IMG/VR virus record: IMGVR_UViG_3300049450_000043 | Span: 1-31,664 of that record | Source: a virus | DNA length: 31,664 nt | Strand: one strand, 5' to 3' | In this document: in pieces, positions 21,278-27,612 of the stretch | Position numbering within the stretch: position 1 is the first letter of the stretch | Layout of the letters: each line of letters begins with the position of its first letter | Translations under genes and position numbers: made by a program | Notes under the pieces: model-generated | Databases searched by the model: none | What the model saw: the letters and a program-made list of their open reading frames with translations, nothing else | What the model was told of the DNA's origin: nothing

Positions 21278-21573
21278 GAAGCGGCTCTGCCGACGAAGTT
21301 GCCGCCATCAAGCGCGAGGGTCTTGAACGGGCTGAACTCTCGCTCGAGCTTTGGGATGAGCAGGCGGACGCCTACGACAATCCCACGCGCCCTGCCGATC
21401 GCGACCTCCTCCCCTCTCGCCACTTCCATGCGCGCTGCCAGCATTTCTGCAACTCAGGCGGCTGTCGTTTCTTCGCCGGTCTCAGCGATGTCTGTGAGAA
21501 CTGTCTACTCACTGAGAAGGATGACGGAGATCATAGGTATCAACCATTGAGGAAGGCGGTCAGGCAGCAGTGA
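21274..21573 (+). CDS. Cys/His-rich small protein (99 aa)
   Basis: ATGA overlap with the previous gene. Residues 50-80 hold RCQHFCNSGGCRFFAGLSDV and CENC, a Cys/His cluster that probably binds one or two zinc ions. The N-terminal half is acidic and helical (AELSLELWDEQADAYDNP). No family is recognised. Confidence 0.6.
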   Translation: MRSGSADEVAAIKREGLERAELSLELWDEQADAYDNPTRPADRDLLPSRHFHARCQHFCNSGGCRFFAGLSDVCENCLLTEKDDGDHRYQPLRKAVRQQ

Positions 21574-21782
21574 TTAAACTCAATCTTCTTCGCCTGCGGT
21601 GCCGACTCTGGCATCATCGCCGGTCATTTCGGCGAGGTCCCCTGTCTGTTGAGTGGGGCTCATCGGGTATGTGTGAGGGCAGGGGTGGCTCGGGGCTCTG
21701 CTGGACTTGCTGCGAGACGTATCGGGAATTCTCTTGTGAGCAATTCAACAAGCTATATCCAATTTCTGACGAGCGTTCCTGA
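21570..21782 (+). CDS. Cys-rich small protein (70 aa)
   Basis: GTGA overlap with the previous stop. Basic N-terminus (LLRLRCRLWHHRRSFRRG), then a GLCWTCCETYREFSCEQF cysteine cluster in the C-terminal half. Translational coupling at both ends (the next start is TGATG) supports it. The function is unknown. Confidence 0.5.
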   Translation: MIKLNLLRLRCRLWHHRRSFRRGPLSVEWGSSGMCEGRGGSGLCWTCCETYREFSCEQFNKLYPISDERS

Positions 21783-22006
21783 TGGAAAGAGATCGCTGGC
21801 CGAAGCCTCTGCGTGGTGGCTTCCGCCTAGACCTCAACCGAGCAACCGAGAAGGCAGCGAAGACTGCCGCTCGCGCTGCAGATCGACCGCTGATGAGTCA
21901 CCGCCTTAAGATCGGATCTCAGACCTACACAGCGTTTGACGCGCATCGAATCATCGAGCAGGCGAGCGATGAGGAGCGGGCAAGGCCCGGCCATCCATGC
22001 GGTTGA
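21782..22006 (+). CDS. Small basic hypothetical protein (74 aa)
   Basis: ATG 21782 overlaps the previous stop by one base. The N-terminal half is basic and helical (LNRATEKAAKTAARAADRP) and the second half is SHRLKIGSQTYTAFDAHRII. No known motif. It overlaps the following HNH gene by 10 bases. Confidence 0.5.
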   Translation: MERDRWPKPLRGGFRLDLNRATEKAAKTAARAADRPLMSHRLKIGSQTYTAFDAHRIIEQASDEERARPGHPCG

Positions 22007-22446
22007 GATCCCCGATCAAGCAGCGTGGAGCAATAGCAGAGCGCTGGGAGCGCTGGCATCAGCGCAGCCGCATGGCGGTCATGCATCGAGCGCAATTCAG
22101 TTGCGAGGCGTGCGGGCAGCGCATGAGACCTCTTGAGTGGCATCACCTCGTCGGACGCAACAACAAGGGTGTGGGGGAACCATTTTGCTCAACGCCCGAG
22201 CTCACCGTGGGCCTCTGCTCAAGCGGGTATGGGCAAATTGGTTGCCATCAGGGCATTGAGAACGGCGTCTACAACGGCCTGCGTGATTCCCTACGCATCG
22301 ATGGTCTGGCGCGTCTGTGCGCGTCCTACGGCCTCGAGATCCCCGTGCTGGAGGATCCGCTCGACGGGATCAGAGAGGCCGTTCGCAGGCTGGAAGACGT
22401 GTACGGCTATGACTCGGCCACCAACTCAATTGTGCGAATGGAATGA
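21997..22446 (+). CDS. HNH-type nuclease-like protein (149 aa)
   Basis: ATG 21997. The sequence has a basic N-terminus (MRLRSPIKQRGAIAERW), then CEACGQ (zinc pair 1), EWHHLVGRN (the HNH His-His-Asn pattern), and TVGLCSSGYGQIGCHQGIE (zinc pair 2). This is a phage HNH nuclease layout. The position among replication and recombination genes would suit a junction-processing or repair nuclease, but homing-type activity is equally possible. The C-terminal 50 residues are helical. Confidence 0.7.
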   Translation: MRLRSPIKQRGAIAERWERWHQRSRMAVMHRAQFSCEACGQRMRPLEWHHLVGRNNKGVGEPFCSTPELTVGLCSSGYGQIGCHQGIENGVYNGLRDSLRIDGLARLCASYGLEIPVLEDPLDGIREAVRRLEDVYGYDSATNSIVRME

Positions 22447-22697
22447 GCAACTTGGACCACAAGGCAACTGGTTCGGGGATGCGAGTCAGTGAGCGAAATG
22501 GCCCTCCTCTCCGGCCATTCTCTGTGCTCATTTCGGGACAATGGGCGATCACCGAGGAACGCCTAGCCGAGATCATCGATGGGGCGCTTCATGATGTCCA
22601 TCTTTGTGCATGTGCTGACCCGCGCCAGTTTTACGCACTGACGGTTCGCGAGATACCCGAAGCGCGAACGTCTGCGGGGCAACCTGACAACACATGA
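22443..22697 (+). CDS. Small hypothetical protein (84 aa)
   Basis: ATGA overlaps at both ends (with 22446 and with 22694) indicate coupled translation. The product has a disordered N-terminus and a core ISGQWAITEERLAEIIDGAL followed by LCACADPRQFYALTVREIP. No known family is recognised. Confidence 0.5.
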   Translation: MSNLDHKATGSGMRVSERNGPPLRPFSVLISGQWAITEERLAEIIDGALHDVHLCACADPRQFYALTVREIPEARTSAGQPDNT

Positions 22698-23245
22698 CCT
22701 GGACGCGCCTAGAGCCTGGCTTTCCTGAGCACCCGAAGATCCTTGCTGCCGGCGAGCGTGCGGAACTCCTGCACATCCACGGGTTGATCTACTGCAACAA
22801 GTACCTGACTGACGGGTTCATTCCTACACTCGCGGTGCGAGGACTTCTGCATTCTCATCGTCGGCCCGTAGAGCGCCTCGTAGAACTCGGAATCTGGGTG
22901 AAAGTGGAGAACGGCTACCAAGTCCATGACTTCCTTGACTTCCAGATGTCAAAGGCCGAAGTCGTGGCGCTCAAGGAGGAGCGCGCTGTCTCCGGTCGCC
23001 TTGGGGGGCTAGCAAAAGCTAGAGCACTTGCTAAGCAAAAGTCTAGCAAACCCCCTAGCGAACAGCCTAGCAAAGCGCAAGCAAATGGGCTAGCCGTTCC
23101 GTTCCGTTCCGTTCCGTCAGGGTCTTTAGACCCCGTTAGAGACAATGCATTGTCGGTTGGAACGGGGCTTAAAAGCCCAACGAACGGGGAGATGCAGCCT
23201 CTCTCAGTTTCCCTAGCCAAGATGGCGAAGGTGGTGCATCAGTGA
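22694..23245 (+). CDS. Replisome organizer-like protein with internal origin (183 aa)
   Basis: The N-terminal 90 residues follow the pattern of phage replisome organizers with a winged-helix domain: MTWTRLEPGFPEHPKILAAG, ELLHIHGLIYCNKYLTDGFI, PVERLVELGIWVKVENGYQV, HDFLDFQMSKAEV. Residues about 90-115 are basic and helical (KEERAVSGRLGGLAKARALA). The segment 105-160 is low-complexity because its DNA contains evenly spaced CTAGCAAA-like repeats, pentamers and dyads. The last residues (SVSLAKMAKVVHQ) form a helix that could contact a helicase loader. An initiator gene holding its own origin would match the lambda O/ori arrangement; that role is inferred. Confidence 0.68.
   Translation: MTWTRLEPGFPEHPKILAAGERAELLHIHGLIYCNKYLTDGFIPTLAVRGLLHSHRRPVERLVELGIWVKVENGYQVHDFLDFQMSKAEVVALKEERAVSGRLGGLAKARALAKQKSSKPPSEQPSKAQANGLAVPFRSVPSGSLDPVRDNALSVGTGLKSPTNGEMQPLSVSLAKMAKVVHQ
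23009..23098 (+). repeat. Iteron-like CTAGCAAA repeats (candidate replication origin)
   Basis: About eight copies of CTAGCAAA or near variants lie at 23009, 23019, 23032, 23043, 23055, 23067, 23078 and 23090. Seven of the eight have a GC-containing core, spaced mostly 11-12 bases apart, close to one helical turn. The copies fall in different codon phases (CTA GCA AAA, then tCT AGC AAA), so the repetition is kept at DNA level and not by a repeated peptide. Confidence 0.65.
23096..23115 (+). repeat. Four tandem GTTCC pentamers
   Basis: GTTCC occurs four times without spacers, immediately after the last iteron-like repeat. A five-base period cannot reflect a codon repeat, so it is a DNA-level feature of the presumed origin. 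Confidence 0.7.
23117..23178. repeat. Cluster of inverted repeats beside the iterons
   Basis: Three dyads follow the pentamers. A GGTCT/AGACC pair lies at about 23121-23132. GACAATGCATTGTC is a perfect 14-bp palindrome at 23141-23154, enclosed by CCCCGTT 23131-23137 and AACGGGG 23161-23167. GGGCTT-AA-AAGCCC is at 23165-23178. All lie within the 3' part of the initiator-like gene. Confidence 0.65.
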
Positions 23246-23526
23246 GCAACAACGCACCTACCTCGCCCATCGACCTCGACGCGCTGATCCCGGAGCTCAT
23301 TTGGGAACTCGGTTTGGACATGCCCGAATGGGCTTCGAGCTTCGACGATATCCGCGCTCTCATTGAGCGCCTACGAGAAGCGGAGGGTGAGGTCGGGCGA
23401 CTGGGCAACAGAGTCATCCGGTTTGAAATGGCTCTACGTCAAATTGGGAGTACGGCAGGTGATCGCAATGCCCCATTAATGCGCGGAGTTGCTCGCGCTG
23501 CCCTTGCTGCCGTGGACGCGTCGTGA
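23242..23526 (+). CDS. Small helical protein, paralog A (94 aa)
   Basis: GTGA overlap with the previous gene. It begins with SPIDLDALIPELIWEL and contains DIRALIERLREAEGEVGRLG, a probable coiled coil, then ends with RAALAAVDAS. The next gene shares the LDAL start, the ALIxRLREAE coiled coil and the RAALAAV end, so the two arose by tandem duplication. The function is unknown. Confidence 0.6.
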   Translation: MSNNAPTSPIDLDALIPELIWELGLDMPEWASSFDDIRALIERLREAEGEVGRLGNRVIRFEMALRQIGSTAGDRNAPLMRGVARAALAAVDAS

Positions 23527-23840
23527 GCGACATCAACCTCGACGCGCTGGAGCGGCGAATTGCCGACGAGAACGAAGTTGGCAACAGCTTTGCGCTTGAC
23601 AATGGCGAAGCGGACGCCCTCATCCAGCGTCTACGAGAAGCGGAAGCCGAGTTGGCGCACCGCACGCTTGGCTGGCACGCTGATACCGAGACGATCAAGC
23701 GTCAGGCGTCGCGCATCGCCCAACTGCAGCAGGTGTGTGTGGCGGCGCAGGTCATCCTCGCCTATTTGGGCGACGTGGATGACCCAGCTCCGCCACTTGT
23801 CGCTCTGCGCGCTGCCCTTGCTGCCGTGGAACAGAAGTGA
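23523..23840 (+). CDS. Small helical protein, paralog B (105 aa)
   Basis: GTGA overlap with paralog A. It starts with SDINLDALERRIADENEVG, has ADALIQRLREAEAELAHRTL and a second helix (IKRQASRIAQLQQVCVAAQV), and ends RAALAAVEQK. An identical 22-bp stretch at its 3' end (23809-23830) also occurs at the 3' end of paralog A (23495-23516). It is longer than A by a central helical insertion. Confidence 0.6.
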   Translation: MSDINLDALERRIADENEVGNSFALDNGEADALIQRLREAEAELAHRTLGWHADTETIKRQASRIAQLQQVCVAAQVILAYLGDVDDPAPPLVALRAALAAVEQK

Positions 23841-23854
23841 GGCGCCTACCGCCG

Positions 23855-23986
23855 ATGCACAAGCGTCAGCTCGATGCAGAACCCCGCACGGTGTTCGAGT
23901 ACTTCGTGATCGGAACCTGCATTTTGATGTGGGCGTTCTTCATCTGGTGGGCTCTTGGTGGCAGTGTGCCGGCTGGTGGACTGTGA
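23855..23986 (+). CDS. Small single-pass membrane protein (43 aa)
   Basis: An ATG frame fills the gap between paralog B and the methyltransferase. Residues 14-34 are hydrophobic and Trp/Phe-rich (FEYFVIGTCILMWAFFIWWA), following a short polar N-terminus and leaving a Gly-rich end. No obvious Shine-Dalgarno sequence. It is one of several micro-membrane proteins in this region. Confidence 0.5.
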   Translation: MHKRQLDAEPRTVFEYFVIGTCILMWAFFIWWALGGSVPAGGL

Positions 23987-23988
23987 TA

Positions 23989-24033
23989 GCGCAAGGCGTG
24001 GGTGGTTATGGAGTAGCGGCCCACGCCCTGCGC
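23989..24033 (+). terminator. Long hairpin directly upstream of the methyltransferase ribosome site
   Basis: The arms 23989-24002 and 24020-24033 pair over 14 positions with one A-C mismatch, around a 17-base loop. The Shine-Dalgarno GGGAGG of the next gene begins at 24034, immediately after the stem. No U-run follows. It may act as attenuator, RNA stabiliser or translational control. Confidence 0.5.
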
Positions 24034-24046
24034 GGGAGGCAGCACA

Positions 24047-24736
24047 ATGGCGCCTAAACCGGTTCTCCTGGATGTCTACTGCGGCGCCGGTGGGGCAGCG
24101 AAGGGCTACCAGAATGCCGGCTGGTACGTCATCGGCGTGGACAATAAGCCGCAACCGCACTATTGCGGCGATGAGTTCTATCAAGAGGACGCCCTTGAAT
24201 TCCTGGAGAAGGTGCAGAACAGCGACGACACGCCGTTCGATGGCATACATGCTTCACCGCCATGTCAGGCATACAGCCGCCTACGAACGCTGCCATGGCT
24301 GCGGGACAAGGTGTATTGGGACTCCCTACCGCCCACGCGGGCACTCCTGAGGGCTACAGGGCTGCCCTACGTCATCGAGAACGTGGAGAACGCGCCCATG
24401 GACGGCGTGGTGCTCTGCGGCACCATGTTTGGCCTTGGATGGCCTGACGGAACGCCTCTTTATCGTCACCGGCGCTTCGAGACGAACAGCCCCGACCTCT
24501 GGTTGGCGCCCGGACACCCGAAGCACCACCGGACGCTCGTACCTGGTCGGCTACTGAAGGGGCGGGCGCGGCTGAATAACGGCTATGTGATCGGTGGCCA
24601 TCAGAACGGCTTGCGCGCCATGGCCGCCATGGGCATTGACTGGATGACCGGCGCCGAACTCTCGCAGGCGATTCCGCCGGCGTACACAGAGTGGATCGGC
24701 AAGCAGCTCATGGAGGCATTGAAAGTTGCAGCCTAA
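24047..24736 (+). CDS. DNA (cytosine-5)-methyltransferase, phage orphan (229 aa)
   Basis: Transfers methyl from S-adenosylmethionine to cytosine C5 in a specific DNA site. Motif I is LLDVYCGAGGAAKGY (8-21). Motif IV is ASPPCQAYS, with the nucleophile Cys73. Motif VI is VIENV (109-113). Motif VIII is YRHRRFE (139-145). Motif IX/X is LSQAIPPAYTEWIG near the end. The target-recognition part is very short, as expected at 229 residues against about 330-450 for most bacterial enzymes. GGGAGG at 24034-24039 supports ATG 24047. No cognate restriction enzyme is seen, so self-protection against host restriction is the likely purpose. Confidence 0.9.
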   Translation: MAPKPVLLDVYCGAGGAAKGYQNAGWYVIGVDNKPQPHYCGDEFYQEDALEFLEKVQNSDDTPFDGIHASPPCQAYSRLRTLPWLRDKVYWDSLPPTRALLRATGLPYVIENVENAPMDGVVLCGTMFGLGWPDGTPLYRHRRFETNSPDLWLAPGHPKHHRTLVPGRLLKGRARLNNGYVIGGHQNGLRAMAAMGIDWMTGAELSQAIPPAYTEWIGKQLMEALKVAA

Positions 24737-24923
24737 TCAGACCTATCCTGCGAAATTGAAGTCAGCAATCGAGACGTTCACAACCCCACTGCCAATAAGC
24801 GAAGAGAACATGCAAGCCATAGCGCTCTCGGGACAGATTCCCGTTGAGAAGGTCAGGTTGATCGTGCGCCTGACCGTGATGGCAATGCAGGGGCTTCTCC
24901 TTGAACCCGAGAGGGAGTTGTGA
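24726..24923 (+). CDS. Small hypothetical protein (65 aa)
   Basis: TTG 24726 overlaps the methyltransferase end by 11 bases; ATG 24810 would give a 37-residue product. The sequence (AKLKSAIETFTTPLPISEEN; KVRLIVRLTVMAMQGLLLEP) is mostly helical. The stop overlaps the next ATG (TGATG). No family is recognised. Confidence 0.45.
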   Translation: MQPNQTYPAKLKSAIETFTTPLPISEENMQAIALSGQIPVEKVRLIVRLTVMAMQGLLLEPEREL

Positions 24924-25171
24924 TGACTGAGCATATCCACGCGTATGCCAAAGATACCTTGCCAGCAGATGACGATCCCCGCTGGGAATGGTGGGCTAAG
25001 AGGCCGGCCATTGTGCGAATGATGCCCCTGCGCGGTCCATGCCGCATTGTGACGGTGGACGCGCCCACGGACCTCCCAGAGGGCTGGGAGGGCTGGCTCG
25101 CCATCGACGCTGCTGGGCATCCCTATCCGCTCCACAAAGACGTACAGAAGAAGATGTATGACCGAACCTAA
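24923..25171 (+). CDS. Small Trp-rich acidic protein (82 aa)
   Basis: ATG 24923 overlaps the previous stop by one base and has GAGGGAG at 24911-24917. Features are DDDPRWEWWAKRPAIVRMMP and DLPEGWEGWLAIDAAGHPYP. These recall small phage proteins with beta-hairpin and Trp-rich loops, but no family is certain. Confidence 0.55.
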   Translation: MTEHIHAYAKDTLPADDDPRWEWWAKRPAIVRMMPLRGPCRIVTVDAPTDLPEGWEGWLAIDAAGHPYPLHKDVQKKMYDRT

Positions 25172-25373
25172 CGCGGCTTACCATCCGGCCTTTAAAGAAG
25201 CTGCCTATCGAGAATTGGCGCAGGGGCGGTACAAGGACAACGAGTCACTGTGGTTCGCGGACATCCCGGACTACCTCATGGCCGAATCGTTGTGGGCGTG
25301 GGAGGCGGGCTGGAAGGCCGCGATGAATCAAGTCAACGTGCCGGAAGCAACGACACGCCATAACGAGGTTTAA
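25158..25373 (+). CDS. Small hypothetical protein (71 aa)
   Basis: ATG 25158 overlaps the previous gene by 14 bases. The product (YHPAFKEAAYRELAQGRYKD, then YLMAESLWAWEAGWKAAMNQ) is helical and aromatic-rich. The AWEAGWKAA-like segment is frequent in small phage early proteins of unknown function. Confidence 0.5.
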   Translation: MTEPNAAYHPAFKEAAYRELAQGRYKDNESLWFADIPDYLMAESLWAWEAGWKAAMNQVNVPEATTRHNEV

Positions 25374-25378
25374 GGAAA

Positions 25379-25612
25379 ATGGACACTCACATTCCCGAGG
25401 AAAACATCCATCGCGCTACCCACCGTGGAGACCTAATGGCGGGTCTTGCAATGGACGCGCTTGACGTCATGTCGAAGGTACTGAACGTCGCCGCAGAGGA
25501 CGGCGAGTTTGCGGGGCTTGAGTACCTTGCCAACTGGATGAACGGGCACGACACGGTGCGGGACGAGGACATCTCTAATTTCGAGATCATCAAGGCGCGC
25601 CACCGTGGCTAG
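25379..25612 (+). CDS. Small acidic helical protein (77 aa)
   Basis: ATG 25379 has AAGGAA just upstream. The sequence is helical and acidic (LAMDALDVMSKVLNVAAEDG; LEYLANWMNGHDTVRDEDI). Its end overlaps the next gene by 8 bases. No motif is recognised. Confidence 0.5.
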   Translation: MDTHIPEENIHRATHRGDLMAGLAMDALDVMSKVLNVAAEDGEFAGLEYLANWMNGHDTVRDEDISNFEIIKARHRG

Positions 25613-25805
25613 TAGCAGTTATCGCGGATTGGCCGAGGGGCTGAAGGTGGGCGACCACGTTCATATGGCCGGCTTCCCTGGTGTCAGCGGACGGGTGACG
25701 CGCATCGCTCGCGATAAGGAATGGTGCGACGTGGCCTGGGAAGGCTGGGCGAAACGGGTTCGCAATCCCGAGCTGCTGATCGTCGAGGACGGTTCACGTG
25801 TCTAA
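25605..25805 (+). CDS. Small SH3/KOW-like protein (66 aa)
   Basis: GTG 25605. The segment GLKVGDHVHMAGFPGVSGRV and TRIARDKEWCDVAWEGWAKR has the alternating pattern of a small SH3-like barrel (x-VGDxVxx...GxVxxI..D...xVxW). This suits nucleic-acid or protein binding. The fold call is from pattern only. Confidence 0.55.
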   Translation: MASSSYRGLAEGLKVGDHVHMAGFPGVSGRVTRIARDKEWCDVAWEGWAKRVRNPELLIVEDGSRV

Positions 25806-26016
25806 CAGGTCTAAGGCTGTGTCGGACAAGACCTCGATTCGGGAGGAGGCCGCGATCATCGCGCTAGAGAAGGTCGCTAGCCGCTGGCCGCGCTCGTTGC
25901 GGCTGTTCTCGCGGAGCGGAACCTTGGAAGTCCAGCGCAACGACGGCAGCCCTCCCAATGATGCTGAGGCCATCGTGACGATCATTGGTATCCCGAACGA
26001 TGGCGGCGACACATGA
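25798..26016 (+). CDS. Small hypothetical protein (72 aa)
   Basis: GTG 25798 overlaps the previous gene by 8 bases. The sequence has a helical start (SIREEAAIIALEKVASRW) and a strand-like remainder (LRLFSRSGTLEVQRNDGS; AIVTIIGIP). No family is recognised. Confidence 0.5.
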   Translation: MSNRSKAVSDKTSIREEAAIIALEKVASRWPRSLRLFSRSGTLEVQRNDGSPPNDAEAIVTIIGIPNDGGDT

Positions 26017-26033
26017 GCCATAAGGGGAAGTAA

Positions 26034-26135
26034 GTGAGATCGCTATGGCGCAGATGGAAGGCATGGTGGGCGAAGCCGTGGACATTCACGGTCAGAGTGA
26101 CCACGATCACCAACTACAAGAGGGAAAGTAAATGA
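26034..26135 (+). CDS. Trp/Arg-rich micro-protein (33 aa)
   Basis: GTG 26034 has AAGGGG upstream, and the TGA overlaps the next ATG (ATGA). The first half, RSLWRRWKAWWAKPW, is an amphipathic basic/tryptophan stretch resembling membrane-active peptides. A related stretch (RPWWARLWLSVRHP) occurs in the gene at 26277. The function is unknown. Confidence 0.45.
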   Translation: MRSLWRRWKAWWAKPWTFTVRVTTITNYKRESK

Positions 26136-26284
26136 CCACAACCATCCATCCCGATTGCCCCAACTGCTGGTGTCGTGATGGGGAGCCGTGCTCCTGTCGA
26201 TGCCACAACCATGACGAGGAGGGCGACGAGTCGCCGCGTGGCTGGGATACCGACAATGACTCTAAGGCGGGTAGTAATGGCTGA
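26132..26284 (+). CDS. Cys-rich zinc-binding-like mini-protein (50 aa)
   Basis: ATGA overlap with the previous gene. The N-terminal half has CPNCWC and CSCRCH within 22 residues, enough for one or two zinc sites. The C-terminal half is acidic and disordered. It overlaps the following gene by 8 bases. Confidence 0.5.
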   Translation: MTTTIHPDCPNCWCRDGEPCSCRCHNHDEEGDESPRGWDTDNDSKAGSNG

Positions 26285-26483
26285 GCTCGAATCTCTGGTT
26301 ATCAAGATCACTGCCGACACAACGGAGTTCGTCAAGGCGATGGATGAGGCGACGAAGGCTGTAGTCCGGCTTGGCGACGCTCTATTCGCCATTCGGCCCT
26401 GGTGGGCTCGCCTTTGGCTTTCAGTGCGACACCCGATCCAAGCCCACGCTCGGTGGAAGCGCGTCCACCACAAGGGCGGTTAG
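26277..26483 (+). CDS. Small protein with amphipathic Trp-rich tail (68 aa)
   Basis: The start is placed at ATG 26277; the longer frame lies in the previous gene. The N-terminal half (ELESLVIKITADTTEFVKAM) resembles the start of tape-measure-like or Phi13-type domains. The C-terminal half (RPWWARLWLSVRHPIQAHAR) is basic and Trp-rich. No certain role. Confidence 0.5.
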   Translation: MAELESLVIKITADTTEFVKAMDEATKAVVRLGDALFAIRPWWARLWLSVRHPIQAHARWKRVHHKGG

Positions 26484-26485
26484 GC

Positions 26486-26680
26486 GTGAGACGCCATCTT
26501 GAGGAGATGCGCCAGCTCGAATCGAAGGCCGTGGGTCGCCAGCTAACTGAGGAGGAGTTCCGGCAGCACTGGAAGGGCAGTCTTGCTTACGTTGGCGCCG
26601 AGATAGCTGACGATTGGGACGAGGTATTCGCGGCTTTGCCAGCATGGATTCGCCGATGGTTCACGCGTAAGGATGCTTAA
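26486..26680 (+). CDS. Small hypothetical protein (64 aa)
   Basis: GTG 26486 begins two bases after the previous stop; the longer frame upstream is discarded. The product is helical (RRHLEEMRQLESKAVGRQLT; DDWDEVFAALPAWIRRWFTR), with an aromatic C-terminus. No family is recognised. Confidence 0.5.
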   Translation: MRRHLEEMRQLESKAVGRQLTEEEFRQHWKGSLAYVGAEIADDWDEVFAALPAWIRRWFTRKDA

Positions 26681-26689
26681 GGTGGATCG

Positions 26690-27019
26690 GTGAGCAACAA
26701 AGCTGCCTGCCCAATCTGCGATTCGTACACGAGCGGGATCTACGACACCGGGATTTGCCCGAATGGTTGCACTGGCCGCCACGCCTTCGAGGATGGCTAT
26801 ATGGGCGAGTTCTGTGCGCGCTGCCATGCCCACCGGGACGCGATCGTTCACCGGAGCGAGGTAGACCTCAGAAACCTTCGTGAGCTCCATGAAAAGGCCC
26901 GTGCCCTGTTGATGGAGCTTGAGGACTTGGATGGGCAAATCGAGGCCGCTCTAGCCGAGGGCGAACGACGGGGCTCTTCAGAGTTAATCGAACGGGCCAA
27001 GCGGACCCATAAGCCATGA
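26690..27019 (+). CDS. Zinc-ribbon plus coiled-coil protein (109 aa)
   Basis: GTG 26690. CPIC and CPNGC at the N-terminus and CARCH around residue 42 form two Cys pairs and a spare, a likely zinc ribbon. Residues 55-100 are a charged helix (EVDLRNLRELHEKARALLME) with coiled-coil character. Its stop overlaps a tiny 11-codon frame (27016-27051) that overlaps the next ATG. Confidence 0.55.
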   Translation: MSNKAACPICDSYTSGIYDTGICPNGCTGRHAFEDGYMGEFCARCHAHRDAIVHRSEVDLRNLRELHEKARALLMELEDLDGQIEAALAEGERRGSSELIERAKRTHKP

Positions 27020-27047
27020 GCGCGCTTAACTACCGCTGGACTCAGTC

Positions 27048-27506
27048 ATGACCAAACGGCGCCATCGCCAACTCGCCGCGGTCTTCGCCCCCAAGCGCCT
27101 TCACGCCGATAACAGGTACGGCGTCGATCAACTTGACAACGTGCGCCTCGAAGTGCTGCCTCGTTATCACAGGGAGGCAAGCGCAGATGACCCCTGGTTG
27201 GCGCCGGCCAAGTCAGAGGCTGTGCGAGCGCTGCTGATCCACATCGGAGCTGCCCAGAACAGCGGAACGGCCACGAACTATCCGGTGGAGTTCGACCTGG
27301 AGCTCCTCTGCCAGGATGCCGGCCTGACTGACTGTCAGACCGAGGTTGTGCTCATGTGCGGTGAGGGATTCGGAGTGGTTGCGATCGCTCGAATGCTCGA
27401 GATCAGCCATCAGGCTGTCTCCCTTCGATTGCACAACGGGCGGCGCAAGATCCTGCGCCAGATACCACCCCTTGACGCCCTCAGGGCAATTCAGGCTGCC
27501 CAATAG
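27048..27506 (+). CDS. HTH regulator, sigma70 region-4-like (152 aa)
   Basis: ATG 27048. Residues 92-136 (LTDCQTEVVLMCGEGFGVVA, then IARMLEISHQAVSLRLHNGR, RKIL) have the form of a sigma70 region-4 helix-turn-helix, with the conserved IAxxLxISxxxVxxRLxxxRRKL arrangement. The N-terminal 60 residues are basic and unassigned. It is the last gene before the packaging operon and could switch on late transcription. A distant small-terminase HTH is the alternative. No other regulator is seen in this block. Confidence 0.65.
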   Translation: MTKRRHRQLAAVFAPKRLHADNRYGVDQLDNVRLEVLPRYHREASADDPWLAPAKSEAVRALLIHIGAAQNSGTATNYPVEFDLELLCQDAGLTDCQTEVVLMCGEGFGVVAIARMLEISHQAVSLRLHNGRRKILRQIPPLDALRAIQAAQ

Positions 27507-27612
27507 CTTGCGGATTGGTGTATTCTCGCCGTGTCGAACTATGCCCGCCTGACGTTCTTGGCAGGGCAAGGAGGCGCAGGTTGAGTCTGGACTACCTCAC
27601 TGCGAACTATTC
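27507..27612 (+). promoter_or_regulatory. Intergenic gap with weak extended -10-like sequence
   Basis: The 106-base gap contains GGTGTATTCT (27517-27526), similar to GGTGTATGGT of the strong promoter at 18665-18692, but no -35 is convincing. A small imperfect GCCCGCC/GGCAGGGC hairpin follows at about 27543-27567. It may be a promoter for the packaging genes driven by the nearby HTH protein; support is weak. Confidence 0.25.

Noticed and set aside
23560-24057. Long frame across paralog B and the region before the methyltransferase
   Set aside because: It is out of phase with the paralog pair, has Arg/Ser-rich shadow composition, and runs through the hairpin at 23989-24033.
19435-25622. Shared MASSSY N-terminus of the genes at 19435 and 25605
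   Set aside because: Similarity covers only about 20 bases at the start and the rest is unrelated; probably chance.
26013-26033. Six-residue ATG frame between 26016 and 26034
   Set aside because: Too short to support; its purine-rich end more likely serves as the ribosome site for the gene at 26034.
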